The notes beneath the pieces are model-generated. The model was not told where the DNA came from, searched no databases, and saw only the letters and a list, made by a program, of their open reading frames with translations. From Neolentinus lepideus HHB14362 ss-1 (taxonomy: Eukaryota; Basidiomycota; Agaricomycetes; Gloeophyllales; Gloeophyllaceae), in the NCBI GenBank assembly GCA_001632425.1, contig KV425663.1:1-60556 (forward strand): a DNA stretch of 60,556 nt. The letters run 5' to 3'. Positions 26,747 through 38,655 of the stretch are shown here, piece after piece. The position numbers and the translations under genes were made by a program. Every line of letters begins with the position of its first letter. Within the stretch, counting starts at the first letter, position 1.

Positions 26747-29476
26747 GTTTGAACCGTCGCAGAGCCATGTAGTCCAGATAAAGGCAATATTGTTTCGAGA
26801 AATTCCAAACAGTGGCTGTACATCCACAATATTTGCCGTCAAGTTTCTCTCATGGCCACGTGCTGCGTCTGAGGCTTCCGTGGGAAGAGCAAAAAGAATT
26901 CGAAGCGTATAACGAATGTGGCCGGCGTGATTCAAGCATGTTGTCCCCTCACCATTTTCAAGACTGCTTTAAGTTTTGTCTCCCCGTCTTGCCTCGACAC
27001 CAGTGATGGCTCCTAGCTCACGCCACATTTTTACTGTTTTTTTCTGGAAATAAGACGAAGACCAGGAATCTGGCCCAGGTCGTGATAAGGGAGTGGCCTA
27101 TGATGTTGAAGGGTAATGTCAATGGGGGCGAAACATATGACGACGAGGGGGGATACTCTTTGCATTCAAGACGCTACTGGCTCACTCCCTATGCGTCGGT
27201 GCCGCACCCTGACACTAGGAGCGGATTCGGACGTGTCCTCTGATAAGGGTCTGCTGTGAAGTGGAGGGAATTTCAGTGAAAGCAAAGAGATAATGTAAAA
27301 AAGGTAAGAACATGCAAACGATCCGTCCCTATGTTCTGGCCGATAACCACGCCTTTTTTTCAGGTCCAGGATAACTCTCCTCACCGCGCTACATAAGTGT
27401 CCGTCGATTCTCAGCACCCTGGATCACCACTTGCCTGGTACTACTAGCAGGTTGCGGAGCATTGTCTCCACATAAATGGTCTGCGCTTGGTGAAGCTCTC
27501 CGCATGCCCAACGTGTCGGAGACAGGAAACTGTGGACCCACATGCAAGGCACGTGACCCAAACGCCGTTGTAGTGTACGATCGTTGGACCGTTGCGCTGT
27601 ACAATAGACATGTGAGCCATATCGCCGTCAACCCAAGAATATCAAATGACTCCCCTTCACTCGACGTCAGATATGAGAACAAAATATCATGAGACTCTGA
27701 TCCACAGCATGACCTGGTAAATTTAAATGAGGACAGATCGTACAGCCATAAGCATTGAGAAAGAAAAGAAAACACGCACGCGCACGACACTCGAACCGTC
27801 GGCCTCTGCCAGTTTTAATGCACTTATACAGATCAGTGTGGGCAGGGTTCTTGATCGCACAGATTCTGTCTGTTGCACTTAGACGCGTCGAACGTGCGCT
27901 GAGGCCGCAGATGCAAGTGAGTTGTGATAGTGCGCGTCGTAGATCTTTATAATGTCTGAAAGACACACCAGAATTTCGATGCAACCAGAACGATCTTCAG
28001 GTATATATGTTCTTGCAATGACCACAGAGGTGTGGCATAGGTCCCATCGTTGCCTTTGGTGACATCTTCACAGGTGTTGTCGCTTCTGTCCCCTGCAGCA
28101 AGCTATCAGGCCCACAGCCAAGTAGGTTACGGGCCGCGCTCGTCGTTCCATGTCTCGCGACCTCGGTGTTGTGAGTGTTTGTCCATACTCGAAGTCGGAG
28201 CCCGTTGGTTACGACCCAGGGGGGGGGGGAATGACCGCGTAAATCCTCTTCCCCTTGCTCGAAGGGCGCGGCATATGGGAAGAACAAGTACTTGCGAAAG
28301 ATGATGATGCAGATGAACGTTGGGAACGACACCGCGCTGTTGTTCACGCTCTTAGTGCTGAATGTTGTGTCCTGCGAGGGTGCTACGACCAAGACTTCGA
28401 CACGGGATAAGGCGGTCGTACACCACTAGCGACAGTTTCTTCGACCGCGACATCGCTAGCATGGGCTCGAGCAGAAGCTCTCAACGCGTGCGTGCTTGGT
28501 GACAAGCTGAGAGACGGTGGCAGCGTTCGCTGTGGGCTGGGGCAAGTGCGGCGTAGGTAGGGTGAGAGCGACAGGGGATGCGTACATGCAATGATCGCTT
28601 TTTGGTACGATGTCGTTTTCCGCGTTGTGACGTCCGTGAGAGGTGTGAATGGGAGAAAGATGTAGTACATGTCCAAGGTAGGCTTCCCATGTAAGCTTTG
28701 AGTTAGTGGCTGAGGTCGGCATTATAGGGAGGGAACCGCGTCGGCAGAATAAATTGTCTTAGGGGATCTCTTACGGCAGCCAAAGCGTAAGTTTCAGCAA
28801 GCAGTGGCGGAAGCTGTGCATGAACCAACTCGCACGGGTGAAGCGTGCGGCGTGGTGTCGCAGGGTGAGTGACCTGAGCGAACTGTGGCAGCGGGAGGGT
28901 GCATGCCCAGGCAGCAGAACGGCTTCACATCCCCGGGTAGTAGTGGATGGGAATGTGTGGTGTAGCTGCGCGTTATTTCCTCGATGAATGATCGGCTATT
29001 AGCGGAGGTAGGTATATCGGTGGCATTTTTGGCTGGCTGACGAAGAGATCTAACGTCGATGTCCCCGCAGGATGGTGTAGCTGTGGCACATTTTCTTCAT
29101 CGGCAATTTTCCAGATATCAAAGAGGATAGTGGCAGCCATGGAAGCTGTGTTCTTTGAGCAGTCCGACGTGGATAGATGGGAGTGGTCGCTGATGTGCAA
29201 GTTACTTGCGACCATGGAGCATCAAGCAACAAGATGCTCGAGCCAAGGTAGGATGCTTTTCGTATACGATGCCATATTCTGACTCAGTATGCTCAGCAAG
29301 CATCGGCGAGGGCGACAGCTGTGGTGTGGATGGGTTTGGATCCTGGTGGTAGTGAACAAAGGAGCGTGGTGTGTGGGTCCCCATCGCGGTCACGCTCCCC
29401 GCGCGCGCTCTGCGACGCGTCCGCCCGTGACTTTGTTGATGTGCAAACCTTATCGACTTCTGATTGCGCGCCAGGG
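26747..29476. other. Region without a convincing gene
   Basis: 2.7 kb. Minus-strand frames at 28722-28456, 28392-27997, 27984-27667 and 27790-27389 contain hydrophobic patches (for example ILGLTAIWLTCLLYSATV) and could be exons of an unrecognised or decayed membrane protein, but I could not join them into a supported chain. A run of ten G lies at about 28219-28228. An 80-codon minus frame at 28973-29215 is also unsupported. Confidence 0.4.
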
Positions 29477-29484
29477 TATAAAAG
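29477..29484 (+). promoter_or_regulatory. TATA box of the zinc-finger gene
   Basis: TATAAAAG lies 105 bp upstream of the proposed ATG at 29582, with a C/T-rich leader between them. Confidence 0.65.
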
Positions 29485-29581
29485 GGCTTCCTCTCCGCTC
29501 TTTCTTTCCTCCGCAGAGCGACCTGCGATCTCTTGCGCCTCCCTTACCTTCTTCTCGCGACAATATCTTTATTGAAGTGCT

Positions 29582-30426
29582 ATGTATCGCAATCTCTGGT
29601 CCACTGCGGATGACGATGCTTTGTTTTATGGCTACTCTCCTTCGTAAGTGTTAAATTTCTTCATAGCTACGGCTACGGATCCTTATATGCACTGGGTCTG
29701 GAAAGCCCCTCTCTCACATATCTCGCGTCCTCAGAGGGTAGCTCTCAGGACGGCACGGGCTGCATTGCCCCGGCCATGATCATGGCCCCAGTAAGTAGTC
29801 TTACGCTAGCAATTGAAGTCATTGACCAATCAGTATCCGGTTCTCAGCCGACTCTCCTTGACGAGTTTGAGGATGACGATCAAGGCGGAGAGGAATCTTT
29901 GTTGGCCGCGTCCTCGAGCGGGCAGCAGGTCGTCGAAGGTACCCCTCAGGTACCCAAACGCAAGTCGGGCAGTAAGCGCAAACTGGCTCGGCGCGTCCGC
30001 AACAGGGCGGAGGAGCGAGTTCTCGACGCCAAGATCGTTTTCAAGGAGTGCCCCAAGGACGCTCGGCAGAGAGTTTGCTGTAGTGGATGCGGCCAGCTCT
30101 TTTCACGAGAGCCGCGGATACTAACCGCACATTTTCGGGAACATGTGACTCGGATCAAGACGACACTGTCCTCGCAGCAGAGGATAGTATGTCCTTGGCC
30201 GGAGTGCCGCCGGAGTGTGCAGATGAGCGGCCTGCCCCGCCACCTGGGGAAACTGGACCATTTAGCCAAGAGGGTCAAGTGTCCCTTGTGCGGCAACGAA
30301 GGGGGGCTTTCCAGGCCCGATGCCTTGAGTAGGCATCTCAAAGAGTCCTGTCGTGGCTGTCGATGTGGAGCACCGCGCCGCCCGCTGTCTGAGGCCGAAG
30401 AGCATCGGAAGAATTGCACCGCATAG
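29582..30426 (+). CDS. C2H2-type zinc-finger protein, probable transcription factor
   Basis: The body is clear: 29848-30426 encodes an acidic segment (DEFEDDDQGGEE), a basic nuclear-signal-like stretch (KRKSGSKRKLARRVR), and three finger-like modules: C-x2-C-x12-H-x3-H (CCSGCGQLFS), C-x4-C-x11-H-x5-H (CPWPECRRS), and C-x2-C-x14-H-x4-C (CPLCGNEGG). A 57-nt GT-AG intron at 29791-29847 is likely; it would also read through in frame. The 5-prime end is less certain. From the ATG at 29582 (MYRNLWSTADDD) a perfect GTAAGT donor at 29644 must be spliced to avoid an immediate stop. The nearest in-frame acceptor gives a 23-nt intron (29644-29666). A later acceptor near 29741 gives a normal-length intron and keeps frame. 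Function beyond nucleic-acid binding is unknown. Confidence 0.75.
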
Positions 30427-31104
30427 CCTGCAACGTGCTTCATTCGATCTTTCTTGTGTTGTCCCTCCTTGTATTTATACATATATATTTCTCAACGTTT
30501 GGTTGATGGGGCTCAGATTATTATCAACGTACGTGCGCTGTAGTTGTATTGTAAATCCAAGAGTACTCGATTATATCAGTTCACGCGCTCTAGTGACTAT
30601 GAGCTCTGTGTATCTTAGATATGTAATGGACTCTGTATCTGTCCCTGTGCTTATACGTGAGCGTTTACTTGCACCAGAGTGACCTGAGACTTCGATCTTG
30701 TGTCTTTCATCCTCTTACTTCGCAAACGAATCTCCCCTACCCATCCACTAGCACACAAAGAAAAAGACCCTTGCGACTGTAAGGCGTCAGACATTATATA
30801 TAATAAGTCTCCCCATGACATCGATCTGAAGTAGGCGTAGGGGTCTAAGCCCCTTCCCTCTAGCTTCGACCACGAACATATAAATCTGCACACAACCGAC
30901 GGCAGAAGAATAATCAAATTTTCTTCATTGACACTGCGAATATAGGCGCGAGTATATGGATGTACACTTGATAGATAATAACGTAAATGCAAAGCGAACC
31001 GAAAAGCGAAAGCAACCGCAAAGCAATATTACAGAGATAACCTACTAAATCTACTTTGCGAAGGAAATGTCCGCAGGACGAGTCCATGTTAATGTTTCGA
31101 GCGC
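30427..31104. other. Intergenic between convergent genes
   Basis: 678 bp between the stop of the zinc-finger gene and the stop of the P450. It holds both 3-prime ends. No further gene seen. Confidence 0.5.
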
Positions 31105-33444
31105 CTACGCAGTGGCGTCGTGACTGATGAGTCGGAGGGCTTGCTCCGATCTTGGTCGGATACCACAAATGAAGGGAGTAGGACCGCTGCAGTATCTGTG
31201 AGCGTCTGAACTCACGAAGAGAATCGAGAAGGACGAACCGGAACACGCTGTTGTCGAACTTGACATCAGGTTCAATGACGTTCCCGTGGTCGTCGATGGC
31301 TTTGGTGATGTCGAGGGTGGCACACATGCACGCGATGAGCAGCCACACCGAAGCGTCTGCCAAGTGGTTTCCTGGGCAGCGTCTACACCGATATATCAGT
31401 ACAATGTCCTCGGAGGGCAAAGATAATTATAGAGGATAGTGGCTAACTCACCGGCGGCCGAATCCGAATGCATAGTTTCTCGGGTCTCTCTTCCTTTCAG
31501 TCACCTCATCAACCTTCTCCAAAAATCTCTCAGGATAAAACTCGTCCGGGTTGGGGTAGAGCTTCTCGTCGCGCAGCATGGCCCTGTGAACGCAATGCAA
31601 AACGTCAACTCGTCACTTCTAGAAAACCACTCTGCATCCGTCAGATCGTACGAGAAAGACAACTCACCATATGTTAGCAAAGACCTTGAGAATGTGCCCA
31701 ATCAGCGATCGGTAGGGAGAGATAGGTACGGGTTACGTACCAGAGCACCCTGAGGAATGTACATATCACGATAGACATCGCCTTCCATCAGTCGGTGAGG
31801 AAGACCTATAATTCCACCCATCACGTTGATGCGGTCAGCGCCCATGCGAATCGGAACCGAAATGTACATGGACTTACCAAGAGGAACCGGGACACCCCAT
31901 CGCAAGCATTCATGCATGATCGCTTCGATGTAGGGAAGATTGGGCCTGTCATTGCAGTTCGGGAGCCTATCTCGGCCGATGACGGTGTCAATCTCTTGCT
32001 GCGCCTTCTGAAGGACTTCTGGATGTAGAATCATGGCGAGAATGAAATGGGAGATGGCAGCAATGGTCTAGAGAAAATCGCATTGGATTGCGAAGAGAGA
32101 CTGAGTCAAAGGGGCTTACAGTGTCGCCAGCAGCTGCAAAGATGAACATAACTGAGTCCGACTAACGGAGTTAGATTTGGACATAACGCACCGGAATACA
32201 TGGAGTTAGCCGCCCACTTGATGTCATTTTCAGCTTGTTGGTCGACAGACTTGCCGTCTTGTTCAAGTAAAGTAGAGCAGAACGAGGGAACTGCAGTTCC
32301 CCTTGCCTGATTAAACATGAGTGATTCAAGCAGATGTCTTTCGTGACGGTAGAATGGCATACCATCTGGTCCTTCACGTACTCGTATGGCCTGTCGACGA
32401 ACTCTTGCATCTTTGCCTTCCATAATTTAGCATTGCGCAGGAAGCCAGCACCAGGCATCCACTCGGGCATGTGTTGAACTTGGGGTGATCGATCGAGATC
32501 AGATCAACGTCGCTTAGACATAAATATTGACGATATGAACGCACGTAAGGGCAATACATCCACTGGCCAGATGCCTCCACCAGATGCGAGACGGTTAGAG
32601 AGCAGATCCACACACTCTTCCGCGAGAGCGAGATTCGGATCGTTGTTGGAAGTTACCTGGTAACCGTATACCACGTTCAAAACTAGGGAGCCCGTGTATC
32701 TGAATGGATCAAACAACAGTCAGATGTGTGACACTTGATTAATTGAGTTCATACGATCAACTTACCGCCGGATGTGCTCATTGTAGTGTGTCGGAGTAGT
32801 GATCAGACGACGAAGGAAAGGAGCGCTCTCCATCTCCAGAAGGGGGAAATAGGTTTTGATACTTGCGGGACCGAAGGCACGCTGGAAGAGGCGGCGGTAC
32901 CGGCGCATCTTATCACCGTAACGAGTGAACGCGACCTGCGAGGCTCAGCATGACACGACAAGTCGTTTACAACCAAGACGAAACGCGTACCATGCTTTCA
33001 CAACCGCATCTATACCACATAATCAGACTAGGTAATGCGCATTACAGAGCCATTCCGATGACTTACAGTTCCCCGGTCATAACCAAACGCGGTTTGTCGG
33101 AATAAATAGCACCCCGCTTTTCCATCAAGTCAAAGGCGGCATCGCTAGTGTTCAAGAAAACCAGGGCGACACCAAAGACGTGTACATACACAACGTCGCC
33201 TGAGCTCGACACGTCAATGCCTACTAACTCTGGTGCACCGTGTACCTGGCCACTCACCATATTGTTTAGCCCATTCCGTGGCCGCAAACCACATTTGCTT
33301 AAGCGGGATGTCAAGAACATTCCCGACCAGGGGAAGAGGCTTCGGCCCAGGCGGAAGCGGTAGATGACCAGTTTTCGATCGCGACCTTACGAAAAGGATG
33401 GTACACACGATACCAACCAGTAAAGCGAGGAGCGCAGAGTTCAT
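31105..33444 (-). CDS. Cytochrome P450 monooxygenase
   Basis: Fourteen exons (33444-33258, 33199-33067, 33009-32991, 32935-32766, 32699-32545, 32478-32363, 32306-32192, 32133-32120, 32067-31878, 31805-31741, 31684-31668, 31583-31452, 31382-31239, 31195-31105) give 515 residues. It is an ER-anchored haem-thiolate oxygenase that works with a P450 reductase. Visible features are an N-terminal membrane helix (ALLALLVGIVCTILFV), the proline hinge LPLPPGPKPLP, the I-helix AAGDT (299-303), the K-helix ExxR (ECLR), the PERF-like FYPERF, and the haem loop FGFGRRRCPG with Cys at about 439. Two exons are very short (14 and 17 nt). The 14-nt exon encodes the I-helix oxygen-binding motif. It resembles the large basidiomycete P450 groups used for secondary metabolism and detoxification. 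Substrate cannot be predicted. Confidence 0.95.
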
Positions 33445-33982
33445 GTTATGTTACAGTAGGCAAAAAGGAGAGTAACGGGTGGGAGTCGAGAACGCCAGAC
33501 TGGGCTATATAAGATGTGACCGCAAGATAAGAGAGAGAGACTAGTATAAAGAAAGAAAAGAAAATGGAAGAGTACACCGGGAACCTTTTAAACTCTAGCG
33601 GCTGGCCTGAGGGAAGCGGAGACTATTTCCCATACAAGGCACAAGGGTCTCGAAGGAAGGTGCTACCCATCCGTTCATTGCCATCTCCGGGTTGTCTCCG
33701 CCTTTCAATTTGACCAAGACAACCGTGTCCGGACAAGAACACATCTCGTGGCGAAACACGAGGATGATTTAGGTAACTTGCTTGTACTTTTGTATTTGCC
33801 TCCGTCTCGGCACGCAATTCCCAAACACGGAGTGATGGCTTCCCAACCAGGCGCTCATGTCAAAAACAATTCAGTCGGTCCACTCTGTATATTCATTACA
33901 GTTATTAGCACTATAGTTAAGCAGCTCTATCCATCTGCCATCGTTCAATCATACACGACCTAGTGCTCGTCATCATACATTC
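33445..33982. other. Promoter of the P450 gene and 3-prime end of the urea transporter
   Basis: 538 bp. It contains the TATA box of the P450 gene and, further away, the 3-prime flank of the urea transporter. No other gene seen. Confidence 0.5.
33505..33512 (-). promoter_or_regulatory. TATA box of the P450 gene
   Basis: On the minus strand the sequence TTATATAG lies about 60 bp upstream of the ATG at 33444. Confidence 0.6.
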
Positions 33983-36969
33983 TTATACAGACGTTACGGA
34001 AGGCGGCACCAACTTGCCACTGCCGGGCTTGAAAATGTCCTGCGTATGCGAAGCACTCAGTTAACCGATGACACTAGCCGTGGCTCCCTACTACTTACCT
34101 TTACGATTCCCCGAGCAATCTGTTTCAGGGCCCGTCGGCTCTCCCAAAGCGGGTAAAGCACCACCGATATCGCTGACAGGAAAGTCCAGATGATGCCAAT
34201 AACCACCCAAGCAGTCAATCCCCGAACACCGTAGACGGTTTGTGCAAAGAACAACGGCAGGGGAACGATGATGAGTAGTATGAGGGTCTACGCCGGAAGC
34301 GACGATCAGCTGAACATTCTCATGCAATTTCGGACAGGATCTAGCAAACGCGTACGCACCAGAGCAACAGAAGACCAAGAAGCAAATCTATACGCCTTCT
34401 TAAGTCCTACAGGGTCGAGCTCGTGTTCCTCTTCCATCGCAGCAACCTCGGACAATACCGACCCCACGTCATCAGAGGCAAACTCCCGCCGCTTTTTCTC
34501 CTCGATTCCATCCATACTCCCGTCGTTCTTCTCATTGCTGGAATCGACAATTTTTTCATGCCCTTTGGCGTTGATCGCCCTGGTCGCCTCGAAATCGAAG
34601 TCCTCGGGCCACTGGATCAAGGGGTCAATTAATTTTAGCACTTGTCAGTGTTTCCAGGAGTACGTACTATTAAAGATGTGATAACGGCGATTATGCCGCC
34701 CACACCGATAGACGCCAGATTGCCCGCGAGCATTTCGTAGTCGCCTGTAGATCACGTCAATTGAATGTCGTTGCGAACAGTCACTCAGAGTTGCTCACCT
34801 CCAGTAGTCTGGATGGTTGAGAGGCCAGGTTTGTCAATTCAAAACGCGTGAAGATAGCTTTGGCCTCGTCCAACTCACCGTCACGTTGATAACGCTGCCG
34901 TTCAAAGTTGACGTGGTCACTAACCAGGCAATGACACCCAAGGCAAACCCAATCAATGCCCCCGCAATGCAACCCCATTTATTCGCCTTTCTCCAGGTAA
35001 TGCATAATGCAATGGGTACAACCGCCGAACCAAGTATAACGCCCATAAAAGTCTGACCGGAGATCAATTATTAACGTCAAATTACTGTGAAGGGGGGTAC
35101 GCACGTATAACCAGCCCATAGATACCCCGATGTAATAAAAAATGGTGCCGGCAAGACCCATGACGATTGCAAAAAAGCCGACCTGATTTGATTTTCAAGT
35201 TAGCCGGCAGACCGCAGCTTTGCACCCTAAACGCACCATAAGATGATTCATACGGAGAATCTGCTGCTCGTTTGCACGAGGGTTGAAATATTTCTGTGAG
35301 ACAGGAGGGAGGTTGAGTGGACTAGTCCCACACATTGAGTGCAGCTATCTTTAAGTAACTGCGCACCTTGTAAACGTCGTATGTTAGGATCGAGGACACT
35401 GCGATGAGCTCGGCAGAAGTAGCGGATGTCACAGCCAAGAAAAGCAGAACGAGCAAAGCCGCGGCACCGCCTTTTGACAGAAGTGCAGATGCAGCTGCAG
35501 CTGCAGGCAGGCCAGCAGATACATCGGCAGGCGAAAGAACTTGCATATCAGGATCACCAGTAAGTGCAACAGCAGCCAGACCCATAGTCGTTGCAAATGT
35601 GAAGGGAATAGCAAACCTAGCCAACGAAGTCCTCAATTTGTATCACAGAATATGCAAACAGAGGGCAAACATACCATGCGAGACCACCCAGGAGGTAGGC
35701 TTTAACACAAGTCGCAGGCTTGGACGCAATGGCACGCTGCCAGTAAGCCTGGTCTTGGAAAACGGTGGCAAAGTTACCAATAACGTTAATGACACCGAAG
35801 ATCAATCCGTTCTTCGAGCGCATGGTGAGGTAAGAGCCATGGGCATTGCCTGAAACAGGGTTTTTAACTGAGGCGGCAGCGAGAAGGTCGTGCATCTGTG
35901 CAAAACTCCCAATCTTTGATGATGTCGCATAAACAGTGAAGACAAAGGTCAGGATAATGGCGAACAGTACGGTCGTGTGCGTGCTTCGAACGAATGTCAG
36001 AATGTATTGACTAAGGAATTGAAGACGCCTGGACTCACTAGTCACATAGAAGTGTGGAACGCATGCCGCCCACGACTACGTAGATGCACACGCCCAATGG
36101 GATGAGGAAACATGCCTGCATTGAAATTTGTAGGTAAGAGGCCTGTGTATCGATCCGGAGTGGAGTTGACGTACGGCGATTGTATTCATACCGGTAAGAT
36201 CGGTCACAGTTGCTGACCCTCCCAGAATCAGCATAGAAGAGACGATGATATTAGTCGCCAGCCTAAGAACGCGTAAATACCTCTCAGAAATTCGGTATTA
36301 ATCGGAACACAAATACTAACCCAAAGACCAAGAACACTAAGTGAGCTACGGTGCCCCACCGAGCCCCCACGATCTCGAGCCATGTGTGAGCGTAAGGGGC
36401 ATTCAGCTTCAACTTTGCGGCCAGCTAAAGAAATAAACCCAAATTTTACACATAAACAACGCGCTGATCAATGGCAGATGTACTCACCATTGCAAACAGC
36501 AATACCTGCACCGTCGCACCTGATCCATACCACCATGGCCCAGAAATACCATATTTGTATGCAACGGCACTCGATTGGAGCTTAGCGAATCAGGATCTGC
36601 GGTCAACCGTGGCTGTCCTGGTTATATCAAGGATCGACGCACCAGAGTCGCTGCCCAAGTCCAAGCCGACACGATACCGGAAGCAATAAGACCTGGTTTC
36701 ACGCTTCTCGATGCGCTACTGAACTCTTCAGAGTTCTTGGGCGAGAATCCAGTGTACCGCGCCTGAATCGCGGTCAAAATGAGCATGAAAGCGCTGAAAA
36801 ACAGCCCGATCCCTTCGCAACACATTCAGCCGCGGAGATAGCGGGAGTATGATCATTCCTACCAACGACTAAGAAGAGAACTGGAGTAAGTGAATGGGTT
36901 GCTGGGTGACGATTAAACGGACGCACCGACTCCATACCCCGCTCCCTGTGGCAAGACAGCTGCAGACAT
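33983..36969 (-). CDS. DUR3: Urea active transporter, DUR3 type (sodium:solute symporter family)
   Basis: Seventeen exons (36969-36927, 36868-36863, 36812-36643, 36580-36488, 36424-36321, 36262-36175, 36115-36039, 35983-35675, 35616-35367, 35293-35237, 35182-35105, 35052-34879, 34808-34799, 34744-34668, 34611-34360, 34287-34099, 34039-33983) give 677 residues (yeast Dur3 has 735). It imports urea across the plasma membrane. About 15 hydrophobic helices are visible. Family marks are the N-terminal [34 protein letters not shown] (exactly 20 residues), [18 protein letters not shown], and the C-terminal [17 protein letters not shown] cytosolic acidic loop (residues about 513-590) precedes the last helices. 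Exons 2 (6 nt) and 13 (10 nt) are microexons; including exon 2 restores ungapped alignment with the yeast N-terminus. Four GATAAG sites upstream suggest control by nitrogen GATA factors. Confidence 0.95.
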
Positions 36970-37103
36970 CTTCGTGTGTTGCTAGCGTCTAAAGAAGCAC
37001 AAACCGGAGGGAAGATGCCCACAAGGAGAGACACGAAGGTTCGTTCTTTGCATGTCTGTCCATGCCCTTTAAACGGGTAGATCAAAGCTTAGATCATAAA
37101 ATC

Positions 37104-37218
37104 CTTATCTTCCCCCACAGGATGAGAGGATCATCCAAGGCCCAAGAAGCCACCTTTACGGCGTCTTGGAGAATCTCCATGATAAGAACAGGGATAAGTT
37201 GACAGAATTACCCTTATC
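37104..37218. promoter_or_regulatory. Cluster of four GATA-factor sites upstream of DUR3
   Basis: GATAAG cores occur at 37104-37109 (as CTTATC), 37181-37186, 37193-37198 and 37213-37218 (as CTTATC), 135-250 bp upstream of the DUR3 ATG. AreA/Nit2-type GATA factors are known to activate urea and other nitrogen-uptake genes through such sites when good nitrogen is scarce. Confidence 0.6.
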
Positions 37219-38655
37219 GAATGGCGCTCGTGATGGCGGGACTCCGTCAACTAGGAATTGCTCCCGAAGTGTGGCGCAGTGCAGTTCGCAGTCGCCTGCA
37301 ACAAGATGAACGCATTGTACGTAAGGATCCTTGAGCACCGGAGCCTCGAAAACAACACAAAATCTTTCTTTATTTATTCTCTACAAGAGGTACGTCGTGT
37401 TGAAATGCTTGACCACGAGTTGAAGTTTGATCCTTACATTCTCAAAATCTAACACCTAGACCCAAACCTGGACATTGATCAACCGTCAATCCAGTGTCGT
37501 CCTTCGATGTGCTGTCACAGCGGGTCGATCGATTTGTTTTGCAGGGAACTTGAAGCCGCTACTCATAGCAACGCCCCCCCTTTCTGAATGCAATTTTGAT
37601 ACGACGACGTCCTTGAGCCTCTTACTCACGACTGGAACCATAGCGACAATGCTGAACAACTCAAAAGACTACAGTGGCAGAGATGCGAGTCGATGTGAAA
37701 GGGCCACAGGAGACTTACAGAACCCGTCTCGACGTGACGAGGATAAGCGGAGCAGCGCTAGGCGTGATACGGCGCCTCCTAAACACGACTTAGTAGACAA
37801 GCAAGAGCAGCGCCACATAATCTCGGTTAAACCCACTTCAGGCCAAGGACGTTCCAAAGAGTGGACAGAGTCTAAGGTTGGCGGTTAACAGGTCCAGATA
37901 CCGGTGCTGTAGCCTCGAATATTAGGCGCACCTTCGAAAGTCAGGGCGTGGGAGCTGTGAAGCTTCCCCACTTTCATCGGCTGGATACCCGCCGAGACCT
38001 TTCAAGTGGAGACAGTCTTGGAGGTAGAATTACTCGCAGCTTATCGAGAATCTCCTGTATACGATAACGGATACTTGAAGAGCCTGTGGTAACAGCGGAG
38101 TAAGAGTTGGTTCTGCACCTCCCTATCTTGCGGACAGCGACGAGACACATTCGGGTTTGTCGGCCGAGATAAAGAAAAATGTAGTGTCTTCATCGTACAG
38201 AGGGTATATCAGTGGTGCAGTACGCATGTTAATTAGACAAGAGTGGTAATTCCAAGATATTATAGGAGACGCTTGATTCAAGAATCTTCGAGGAAATACC
38301 GCACCGTAGCGTACATATCATATGCAGGCTAAGTTCGCAAACCGGGAGAGTGAGTATGTTTGCTCTTATTTGGCAAAAGCTTTAGATTTCAACAAGGACA
38401 AACAAATGCCTGCCTGATTTGGATGTTTTCTAGGAAAAGTTCCGTCGAGAGGTGCAACGCCTAGCGGAACACTGCTGCGTGCTTGAAGAGGATCACACAC
38501 GCTAGCTTCCTGGATTCTCCATTGGAAGTTTTGTACTGCATTCGGCCTTTGTACGTCTGAGACTCGCACCGAACACGCATCTCTCGGTAGAGGAGAATCA
38601 GGCTATCCGAAAGTTCTGCAGCACCTCATTCTAGTGACATTACACTGCGTTCAAA
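37219..38655. other. Intergenic between divergent DUR3 and NOP4
   Basis: 1.4 kb. A plus-strand frame at 37475-37888 (137 codons) is rich in Arg, Ser and Lys but shows no domain. I see nothing else. Confidence 0.45.

Noticed and set aside
28219..28228. Poly-G run as a possible regulatory or slippage site
   Set aside because: It is a short homopolymer in an unsupported region, probably mutational or a sequencing artefact.
27389..28722. Possible minus-strand membrane protein gene from several hydrophobic frames
   Set aside because: I could not join the frames with consistent splice sites, and no family motif was recognised. It is mentioned only as an unresolved region.
17259..33444. A secondary-metabolite cluster made of the O-methyltransferase and P450
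   Set aside because: The two genes are more than 10 kb apart, with receptor-like genes, a transposon and a zinc-finger gene between them. No core synthase is present in the window.
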